Origin: Collybiopsis luxurians FD-317 M1
Taxonomy: Eukaryota > Basidiomycota > Agaricomycetes > Agaricales > Omphalotaceae
DNA length: 64,000 nt
Assembly (NCBI GenBank): GCA_000827265.1
Contig: KN834861.1
Span: forward strand, 1 to 64,000
Reading direction: 5' to 3'
Shown: positions 12,127-21,300 of the stretch, piece after piece
How positions within the stretch are numbered: position 1 is the first letter of the stretch
How the letters are laid out: each line of letters starts with the position of its first letter
Notes under the pieces: model-generated
What the model was told of the DNA's origin: nothing
Seen by the model: only the letters and a program-made list of their open reading frames with translations
Databases searched by the model: none
Translations under genes and position numbers: made by a program

Positions 12127-13440
12127 GCATGAGGGTGCGATATCCTGGCTCACTATTTATGTATTCATACACTTTCAGTCTTCCTGTATCCGCTCCTTAC
12201 TCAGCACTTCCTGAGATATCCGACGTACTTGGATTGTGTAGGTATGGAGTAGCAAGATACTTCAAAAAGATGCAAAGACTTTTGTATTCAGTACACCAAG
12301 AGGTCCTAGGAAAAAATAAATAAAATAATACACAATCAATTATCGCAACCTCGAGCTTGAACTCGAGCAATTGAACTCATTCCTCCACCTCATCACCCAA
12401 CCGTGGCATAACATCCATCAACACAAGCAAAAAGGAAGAGACTCCATGAGCCTTCCAACCAACAGTAGGTATGGGTCACAACGCGAATTTCAAATAATCC
12501 CATCGCGAACCTAAAAGGTAGCCAAAGGACTCATCAATTACGCGGCCCACGCAAACGAGAAGGTGCGTGTGGAAGAGGTAGGCGAAGGCGAAGGACGAAG
12601 GACGAAGGGCAAAAAAGACACATACCTTCTGCATGAACCCACTCACCCTCCCAATATCCACAATATTCGCTTCACTCTCCACCGCAATAACAAGATTATC
12701 CAACATCTACACAACTACAAATCAGTCAGTCAATCAGTCAATCGGTCAGCCAGCCAATCATATTCAATCCTCAGCCTATCAACCGACCCAACCTCAACCC
12801 CCGTACAAAGACTCACAATCCTCCTACACATATACTCCTTCTCCGCACAGGCTCCCCTCATCCCCTCCAATTTCCCCAAAAGCAACTCTTCCAACCTCAA
12901 CGTCCACATCTTCATCCTCCGCAATCTGATCAACGTCTGTACGTCATTGGAGGTGGGGAGAGGGGGGTCGGGGTCGATACCGATACCGATACCGATACCG
13001 ACACCGACACCGACATCGACGTCGATGTTGGGATTGGGGTGGTTGAGGTTGAGGGAAGCTTGGGTTTGGGAGACTTGCGAGGACGACGATGGGGTAATAG
13101 GGAAGTCGATGTGGGTTGCCTTGGTGCGGGCATGGGTATAGATGAGGATGTGGGTATGGATGTGGTAAAAGGTAGGGAAGCGTTCGTATAAGGAGCACCG
13201 ACAAGAGACGAGGAAGGGCCTCGGTACCGGAAAGCCGGGGATACCAGCGACGGCGCTGCCGGTCCAGATGAAGATGACGGATTAGGAATGTCATATCTGT
13301 AAAGTACGTAGAATAGGGAAATTAATATACCGCAGAAGTGGGAAAAGAAGTGAATTGATACAAACCAGCTATAACATCTTGAGAGTGTAAAATTTAAATG
13401 TATCTTTTGGCCACTGCTGCGCCGATACAGAAATATCAAG
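12127..13440 (-). pseudogene. Partial MBP1 copy: 3' end, internally deleted
   Basis: A duplicate of about 20140-21300 joined directly to a duplicate of about 22040-22145. It carries the MBP1 downstream flank, exon 8 (stop codon complement at 12490-12492), exon 7 (intact apart from a Met-to-Val change), part of exon 5 and the exon 4/5 intron edge. About 750 bp of exon 5 (the equivalent of 21300-22040) is missing, including most of the predicted coiled coil. The remaining exon 5 has frame-breaking changes and an expanded hexanucleotide run. There is no KilA-N domain and no ankyrin region. Confidence 0.8.
12974..13030. repeat. Hexanucleotide microsatellite (CCGATA/CCGACA)n
   Basis: Seen directly as repeated CCGATACCGATA and CCGACACCGACA units followed by GACATCGACGTC. 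The intact MBP1 gene has a shorter version at about 20996-21035 that encodes alternating Asp-Val and Gly-Ile residues. The copy here is longer, so the run has expanded or contracted since duplication. Confidence 0.85.
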
Positions 13441-13804
13441 ATCGCGCAAAAATCAGATTCCCGTTCAGGCGGTTCTTCTTTATTGAAACATAAGTACTCT
13501 CTCGCCTTTACGTCTCTTAGAGTTCCCTTTACTTTTTCCGTTACTCCCCCGACTCCTTATTACCACTTTTTTACCTTCCTACACCCTCAACGAGATCTAA
13601 AAATTTGTCGTCCAAGTCGGACATTTTTTATGAAAGTCTCTCAGTTTGATCAGGAGCCTAAGGTAGATAGAACGAACGGGGCGGAGGCACGGTAGAAGTG
13701 GTAGTTGAAGGAGTCTTAGTTGCCGACGATGCCCACAGGCCGGCAGTTTTCCACATACTTACAGTAATGGGAGCTTGACATTTTACGGTTTCCGCATCTC
13801 ACAA
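13441..13804. other. No recognisable gene
   Basis: The interval is pyrimidine-rich on the plus strand. No splice-consistent open frame or repeat partner was found. Confidence 0.4.
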
Positions 13805-13950
13805 GTAGTGCATCTATCTTAGGGATTACATGCACGAATTTACATACTACATGGTATACCAAGAAAGGAACTTTGTAGTATAACGATTAAAGGTGTTGAG
13901 CGTACTGACGATGAGAAAAATAAGATGAAAGTTCTCGCCGCTCGGTCTAC

Positions 13951-15262
13951 TTAGCTGTCTATTCCTTCCGATCTGTCCTCCTCCCATCGAGTCTCCAGAG
14001 CCTTTCCCTCGAATGAATGCATCCATTCCCAAATCTTCTCGTACGTAACATGGTCATCCATAGTATCTTCATCAAAATCATCAAGTTGCCCCGGCGAGTC
14101 CTTAGCATCACGGGCATTATATCCTGACTTGAAGCACCGAAATATACCTACCAACCACGGTTTGAAACCTTGAAAGAATGGCTTAACTGCAATGTCGTCT
14201 GCTTTTTTGCGTAAAAAGCTAGACTTCCTATCGTGTACATCGTCTTCATTGCCCCGGAACCACTTCGAATACTCGCGTTGGGACGCCAAGATTCCAGGAA
14301 GCTTGTAACGACCTGCGATGCAAAGGATGATATAGAATAGGGATTCGACATCGTGCCGATAAAAGTGGCCTAGTTGCCACTTCTCACGGAGCAAGTCGAT
14401 TGCCATGAATGGCGCCGTGCCAGTACGAGACTTGGAAGTTACACCCTTATTCAGGTCGTCCACCCGGGAAGAAAGGTCGAAATCGTTCAACACTCCGTAT
14501 ACCTTGCCATCGATACGTCTGATCATGATGTTCGCAGGACTAAGGTCGCGATGCAAGATCCCAACCTTCAAGTAGAGCCATCGATGGACTATAAAAAGGC
14601 GTCAGCGCAGAAATATTCTATAAAAGAATAGACGCACTTTGTAAAATATCATAAAACACCTGCGCAAACTCTTCTGGCTTCTTCAACGATGCGAGGGGTT
14701 CAAGGCGTTCCAGAATTGTAAATCGCAGCACACGCTCCTCGGTAGTCCGTTCTCTGGTCCTCAGCTGTTCTTGAGCTGATTCTTCTGGGAAAGGAATAAT
14801 GATAGATTCCAGGACACGAGGAAGATGATTGAGTGCCCACTGTTCGTCATGTAGTATGGCATATGTTCTAGCTTCATCAATCAAAGTGTTTTCTGGAACT
14901 CGACCTCGACGAGGAAAGCTAAGTTTGATCACCAGAGTCCTTCCACCAAGAGGACAATGTTGACCTGCACTACACTCTTCGCAGATACACTCCGCTTCCG
15001 CTACAATCGAGCCGCGACCAGGGATAGAGTCTGAACGAAAAATGATGTGCAATATCTTGATCAGTCGTTCTTTGTTGTGACTTGTGAATTTGTATCTAGC
15101 GCCCTCCATGATATCTGGCTCTTGTTTAACATGGACGAACATTGACGCCCTGGTTTGAAGAAGAGAATCGTTAAGATTTTGGCGAGTACCCAGTTGCTCA
15201 TCCGAAAGTTTGTGAAACTGGCATATATACCGTTCGAATTCGAGGTCAAAGTAGAAGGTCAA
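13951..15262 (-). CDS. FunK1-like protein kinase, copy 3
   Basis: Intact paralogue of the kinase at 3874-5191, with the same two-exon structure: exon 1 open to about 15262 and ending at 14638, a 49-bp intron, exon 2 from 14588 to 13951. HRDLSPANIM, NDFDLSS and RHDVESLFYIILC are all present, as is the Cys cluster CICEECSAGQHC. The first in-frame ATG is at 15142, and the conserved frame extends upstream as in copy 2. Differences from copy 2 are mostly single residues plus a divergent block after KSSFL. In that block copy 3 matches broken copy 1 (KADDIAVKPFFQGFKPW), which suggests gene conversion or a shared ancestor for copies 1 and 3. The upstream flank (about 15263-15320) is also shared with copy 2. 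Confidence 0.8.
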
Positions 15263-15487
15263 ACAAGGAGACGTTTATGTAATGGAACGTCTCTTGTACG
15301 TCACGTGCAAATCAAATGACTTGACTCGCGACTTCATGCTGGCCGCTTAGACGCTCCGTGGGTATAACTTTTAAAATTTTGCCAATTACAGGACCGAAAT
15401 CAAAATGCAGCATTTCACTTCTCCGCGCCACTGACAGAAAGTAGGAATTTTCTCTGGAGTGGCATATACGCTCGGACAGGGTGCTCG

Positions 15488-16212
15488 TTAAAGTCTCCAC
15501 CCCGCTTTTGTCCAGGTCCGACTCTGCTCTCCGTCATCGTTTCCTCTCTCAATCTCCGCGGCATCACTTCTTGAGCCCCATATTTTGGCCTCCAGATCAT
15601 CAATGGGAAAAATCACTTTAGACTTGGCAGTGCCTATGCCAGGTCCGACAAGAATGGCCATAAAAGCTGGATTCGTGCCTTTCCGATCTGCTCCAAGAGC
15701 ATTCGACAGAGTTTACAGCGAGCGAAGGTAGTCGAAAGAGCGGTAAATTTAGTATCGAGCTGTGATGATAATGTATCGAATGAATCTATCAAATCGCGCC
15801 TGAGTTTCTCAGGCCGCGAGTTTGACTGAAGGTCATATAAGCATAGAAGTACCGACTGAAATCGTATCTTTGCGGTAGGAGCCGAGCCAGCTGCAACACA
15901 GGGCTATATGGTCGTCAAATGGGGCATCCAGCTGGTTGAGAAAGCTTACAAGGGTACCTGGTTCTTGAGAAATAACACGTAGCCCAATAGACTTGTAGCG
16001 AGTTGTGCAGCCATCACGTCCGGTACGACATCCATGTCTACGTGTATCCTGGGTATCTTTGGTACTATTGATGAGCTGACCTCGAGCTTCGTTGATTTTT
16101 CTAAAATTTGCCATTGAGATGAGTTGTCGTTTGGGAATGATATCTTCAAATGAGACAAAGTTTCAGATAATTGGGAAAGAGGTGGCGACGTGAATGGGGT
16201 CATAACGGGCAT
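15488..16212 (-). pseudogene. Conserved Agaricomycete protein, probably decayed
   Basis: Starts at the ATG at 16212. Exon 1 (to 15950) ends FLKNQVP, and a 46-bp intron leads to FPVLQLARLLPQ. Further blocks, in different frames, read LIDSFDTLSSQLDTKFTALS and then FMAILVGPGIGTAKSKVIF followed by DDLEAKIWG, with a stop at 15488-15490. The order of blocks looks like a conserved basidiomycete family that I remember but cannot name with confidence (a p31comet-like relationship is a weak possibility). The frame changes twice between blocks without clear splice sites, so either extra introns exist or the gene is broken. It is head-to-head with the FunK1 gene, 164 bp apart. Confidence 0.5.
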
Positions 16213-16376
16213 GGTGGTGGTTCGAGTTCAAGTTTCGGACTCGCAGGCAAGAATAAAATTAACTAGACACCCATGCTCCCGTGGGCGTCTAATCATTCTC
16301 GTGTCTTCCTCCCGAACTTAGACGTGCCGCACCGATTCTAACTGAACTTCTCTCCATGTCAACAACACCGACGTAA
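16213..16376. promoter_or_regulatory. Divergent intergenic region with short uORF
   Basis: The 164 bp between two diverging start codons must hold both promoters. A seven-codon upstream frame (ATG at 16356, TAA at 16374-16376) ends exactly where the FunK1 ATG begins (TAAATG), so it could limit or permit reinitiation at the main start. No TATA box is obvious. Confidence 0.45.
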
Positions 16377-18540
16377 ATGGCTCAGGCAAAGCTCAGCGAT
16401 ACGCCCACTCATGCTCGCATGAGCTCCAATCAGCCATTCACGTCGACTGCCGAAGAATACGACTCTGTCTTTGTCGTCGCTGCCCATGAAATGGCAGGCA
16501 AATATTTCGGCCCCGTTTCGACCAATGAATTCCTCGAATACTATCTCCCAAAGAGCAAGGACATGCCCAATATGCCTGCATTGGATACCGAAAGCTTTGC
16601 AAGCGTTGCCACTAAGAGGTTGGAAACTCAGATGTATGATAGTATGGTAAGCGACCATCTAAATCCTAGCACGGCAAGAGTTGATAAGAGTAGATCTCTG
16701 CCCTCCAACCCTTCTGTCAGGGCATTGTGCTCCTTAACACGTCGGCTCATGAGGATCCTAATTCCGGTGTTTTCCTCGGCCGCTGCATTAAACCAGACAT
16801 CTCCTTTTACGACAATTCCAACATGCCTGCTTCCGCCGATATTCCTACCAACTCCAAAACGATGTTAGGCTTTATGGAATTCAAGAATAGTCCAGCCGAC
16901 GAACCGTTTTTGACTAATGGTATAACGTTTGAACGAGATACTGCCGCGGCCAGAGATACTCGGGGGCAGATTGCTGTATACAACACATCCATCTCCGGGT
17001 CTCAGTTCCGTACACGGATCTTCTCAGTCTTTGTGAATCAGTCGAAATGCAGGCTTATGTGCGCCACTCGAAGCGGCACCTCTGTCACTGAAAGCTTCGA
17101 CTACACTCAGGACCCATCGCTTGCGACTTTTTTCTGGCGTCTGTCCCATTCCAGCGCTGAAACCCGTGGCATTGACACCACCTTCCACCGAGCCACGGAA
17201 GGGAATGTGGAAGAGAGCTTGGAAGCGCGTCGGGCCCTGCAGCTGTTGGACACTGCGCCCCTGTACAAGGTCTCTGTGGTCGATGAAGTGTCGGATGAAA
17301 CATCATTCTACCTCGTCTCCGATCCATTCACTACCTCCCACCGCAGTCCCACTGGGCGTTGCACCCGCTGTTTCCGAGCATATGATGTACAATGGAAGAA
17401 GATTGTTCTGTTGAAGGATAGCTGGAGGGTGGACGGTTATGAGGCAGAAGGTGAAACCTATCGTGCGTTGAATTCGAAAGGAGTTCGAAATATTCCCCAG
17501 CTCGTCGCCGCCGGGAATGTGTCGGGATGCCCAGGATGGACCTGCGGCGATGAACCTTTCTTGGAACCGCAGAAACGCCGAGTTCACCATCACTACCGCC
17601 TCGTTCTTGACACTATCGGTCACTCTCTCACCCATTTCGATTCCACTTGGCAGCTGGTCAACGCCATTCTCGATGCCATGATTGGTGAACCTTTTTATTA
17701 TCCCGGTGCTTTATAAATCTGATGCTTTCTCGTTTTCCAGCTCACCAAGATGCCCTTGAGCGAGCTCAGCGGCTCCACAGGGATATCTCTGTTGGAAACA
17801 TCATTATCACTGATGACAGTCGAGGGATGCTAATTGACTGGGAACTCTCGAAGGTGTTAGACCATAAGGAGCCGAGATCATACGAGAAAACTGTGAGTGG
17901 TGTGCGCATATCTCAACTCATTGTTTCCTGAATAGATTGTGTAGGGAACGTGGCAGTTCAGATCTGTTCGTTTGCTTGAAGCTGACTCTCAAAATCCGAT
18001 CGAGCATTCTGCAGGAGACGATGTCGAATCTTTTTTCTGGGTCCTGTCCTGGGTTGTGGGTCGAAATGCATCGAGTAGCATGACTAACAATGTTTGGGCC
18101 AACTTTCTTCGAAGCTTTGACAGTGACGTTTACATGAAGAAGACAATGCTGCAAAGTGGTGCGCCGACTATTGAGGGTATGAAACTTGCCACTCCCCAGG
18201 TTAAAAACCTTCTCATCAAACTCTGGCGCCATTTCGGAGGGCGATACGGCTCTGAACGGTTCTGAACGGTTCATGTCTGTGAAGGAGGAATCGGAGGATG
18301 ACGCCATCAAATGGCTACAGGAATTGGAGACACATGATTGGATGGTCAGCGCGCTGAAGGCGGCACTCGCTGATGAAGATTGGCGAAAGCTTGGTGATGC
18401 TCGTGTTTCTCGTCAGGTCATAATCACAAAAAAGACACTGACAGAGGGACAAAAAAGGCGTAAATCAGCAATGAGCGAGTATGGTGCCAAGCCGCTGCGC
18501 AAGAAATCGCGAATGGAGACTGAGGCCTCCCAGGACTAGG
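16377..18540 (+). CDS. FunK1 fungal-type protein kinase, C-terminus frameshifted
   Basis: Full-length FunK1-type kinase, distinct from the smaller copies nearby. Exons are 16377-16646, 16721-17684, 17741-17892 and 17945 onward, all phase-consistent. The N-terminal region carries KPDISFY and the FMEFKNSPADEPF block typical of the family. The kinase core has VLLKDSW (probable ATP-site Lys), LHRDISVGNIII (catalytic Asp, Asn), LIDWELSK in the DFG position, GTWQFRS and HSAGDDVESFFWVL. A perfect 10-bp tandem duplication (TCTGAACGGT at 18251-18270) puts a TGA at 18263-18265, giving about 568 residues. With a single copy of that 10-mer the frame would run on to TAG at 18538-18540 and add a basic tail. 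The lost tail lies outside the catalytic core, so the kinase might still work. Confidence 0.8.
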
Positions 18541-20139
18541 CTTGTATGTTCTGTAGCATACCTGTACTTCCTTATAATCGATTGTTATAAAGTGTCCATT
18601 CAATAATTTGAAAACTTTGCTTGCTGGGCGTCGCAAAAGGTGCGATGAGAACCGCAGGGAAGGGAGGCTCTATTAGTCTCGTTGCCTAATATGCTACAGA
18701 GAAAGTACAGACGAAAAGATAAGAGCGGACGACCATATGTCCTTAGGTTTTTGTAAACGCGTTCTATAATATATGTATTTCGACTGATTAGCTATAGAAT
18801 TCCGTTCTTTCGAGTTTACCTATTCTAAAAATTAAACCGTCCGAAAAACCATATAATATTCGGCTCAATTCTCGTTGAATCACATTGCATCTTAAAAAAG
18901 TACCCAGAATGCGTTTGCGCTTCCGCGTTCTCCATTAGGGATAGGGATAAACATCGTCGTCATTGTTGTGGTGAAGAGGGAGGAGAAAAAGAAGATAACG
19001 ACACAGGAGGTCGAGGGAAGTCATTGTTGGTGCTGCAACTGCATCTACGTTCAGGATTGCCACCAAAATTCTGGTTCTTGGGACTGTAGCGGCAAATGCA
19101 TACACAACTACTGCGACTGCGACCGCGACTGCGAATGAGATCGGGGCTGTGACTGAGGGTGCGACTGAGACGTCAGCAAAAAGCACAGCGGCAGACGATG
19201 TAATTCTCATCGTCGTCGGGACTGGACTGAAAAAGTGATAGAACCTGAAGGAGGAAGAGAAAAAGGAGTGGGCAGACAAGGGCTGGTGCGACTCTGAGAG
19301 TTCGCTCGATACGCTCGATGCACCCGAATATACCTGTGTCTGCTGCCGAGGGCGAGCACCGACAGCTAAGCAGTACATAAGTAGTACCCCTTCCACATCT
19401 TCCTGCAGAGCCGGCGTAGGCGATGATTCGGAATGACGAGGTTGGACTGCCTCGGACCTGGATACGGTTGGAGCCGGTGTAGAGGATAACCGTCTGGATT
19501 ACCCAAAAGGACCAAATCCAAGTGTTGCAGTAGGGAAATACTGAAACCCTAACCCTCCTCGACCCTCCTCTCCCTACTCCTTCCGTATCAAGTTCCTCCG
19601 CGACAAATGGACACGCAAAGGGGATGCCTCGAGGCTGTTACCGAGGGCAAGCACCAACAACTAAGCAGTATGTACTCGCCGGCGTAGGTGACAATTCAGA
19701 ATTACAAGGTTGGACTGCCTAGGACCTGACCTGGATATGGTCGGAGTCGGTGTAGAGGGATAAAGCATCCGGATACCCAAAAGGATCAAATCCAAATCCA
19801 AGTGTCGCGGTAGGGGAAATACTGACCCTCTCCTCCCCAACCTTCAAAGTACTCATTGTTTACTAGTGATGTGACGGCTGGGGCCCGGCTCAGGCTCAGG
19901 CCCTGGCTCAACCTGCTTGGACTAACAATCAGCAAACTGGCGGATATTACAAGTGAATATGATGCATTTTTACTTCTCTGATTACTATTTAAGCTGTCTG
20001 TACTAAAGAATATGTGTCAGTAAGAAATTGCATGAGCATTATGACACACGAGAATGTAAAAAAATTCTGCTCAGCAGAAATGTGCTCTGAAATAAATTAG
20101 ATTATCCTTTTATGGTTTATCAGTGGTTTTCAGCTTGCC
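18541..20139. other. Gene-poor interval with low-complexity DNA
   Basis: No gene recognised. A 153-codon minus-strand frame at 18935-19396 is Ala/Val/Ser-rich, coincides with CTGCGA-type simple repeats and has no family resemblance. A tandem duplication is listed separately. Confidence 0.45.
19339..19845. repeat. Degenerate tandem duplication
   Basis: Two diverged copies of about 210 bp (about 19339-19550 and 19629-19845). They share GCTAAGCAGTA, GCCGGCGTAGG, GAGGTTGGACTGCCT/AAGGTTGGACTGCCT, CCCAAAAGGA and AAATACTGA in the same order. No coding role is apparent. Confidence 0.65.
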
Positions 20140-21300
20140 TGAAGCATGAGGGTGTGATATCCTGGCTCACTATTTATGTATTCAGACACTTTCAGTCTTC
20201 CTGGATCCGCTCCTTACTCAACACTTCCTGAGATATTCGACGTACTTGGATTGTGTAGGTATAGAGTAGCAAGATACTTCGAAAAGATGCAAAGACTTTT
20301 GTATTCAGCACAGCAAGAGGTCCTAGGAAAAAATAAATAGAATAATACACAATCAATTATCGCAACTTCGAGCTTGAACTCGAGCAATTGAACTCATTCC
20401 AAAATTCTCCTCCACCTCATCACCCAACCGTGGCATAACACGCCTCAACATCCATCGACACAAGCAACAAGGAAGAGACTCCATGAGCCTTCCAACCAAC
20501 AGCAGGTATGGGTCACGACGCGAATTTCAAATAATCCCATCGCGAACCTAAAAGGTAGACAAAGGACTCATCAGTTACGCGGCCCACGCAAACGAGAAGG
20601 TGCGTGTGGAAGAGGGAGGCGAAGGACGAAGGGCAAAAAGAAACATACCTTCTGCATGAACCCACTCACCCTCCCAATATCCACGATATTCGCTTCACTC
20701 TCCATCGCAATAACAAGATTATCCAACATCTACACAACGACAAATCAGTCAGTCAATCAGTCAATCGGTCAGCCAGCCAATCAGATTCATCGCTCACCCC
20801 GTCAACCGACCCAACCTCCACCCCCGTACAAAGACTCACAATCCTCCTACACATATACTCCTTCTCCGCACTCGCCCCCCTCATCCCCTCCAATTTCCCC
20901 AAAAGCAATTCTTCCAACCTCAACGTCCACATCTTCATCCTCCGCAATCTGATCAACGTCTGTACGTCGTTGGAGGTGGGGAGAGGGGGGTCGGGGTCGA
21001 TACCGATACCGACATCGACATCGACATCGACGTTGGGATTGGAGTGGTTGAGGTTGAGGGAGGCTTGGGCTTGGGCTTGGGAGACTTGCGAGGACGACGT
21101 TGGGGGTGATAGGGAAGTCGATGTGGGTTGCCTTAATGCGGGCATGGGTATTGATGAGGATGTGGGTATGGAGGTAGTGAAAGGTAAAGAAGCGTTTGGG
21201 TGGGGAGCACCGATAAGAGACGAGGCTGGGCCTCGGTACCGGAAAGCCGGGGATACAAGCGACGGTGCTGCCGGTCCAGATGAAGATGGCGAAGAGTCAA
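20140..21300. repeat. Source block of the 12.1-13.3 kb duplication
   Basis: This block, comprising the MBP1 3' flank and exons 8, 7 and part of 5, is repeated with about 95 percent agreement by eye at 12127-13290. The shared non-coding flank (20140-20526) shows the copying was of DNA, not of processed mRNA. The intron between exons 5 and 7 carries a CAGTCAATCAGTCAAT-type short repeat. Confidence 0.8.

Noticed and set aside
16240..16310. Hairpin-like GACACCC...GGGCGTC as an RNA gene
   Set aside because: Short, with no tRNA or snRNA features; more likely part of the divergent promoter.
18935..19396. Minus-strand frame of 153 codons with an Ala/Val-rich hydrophobic run
   Set aside because: Driven by CTGCGA-type simple repeats.
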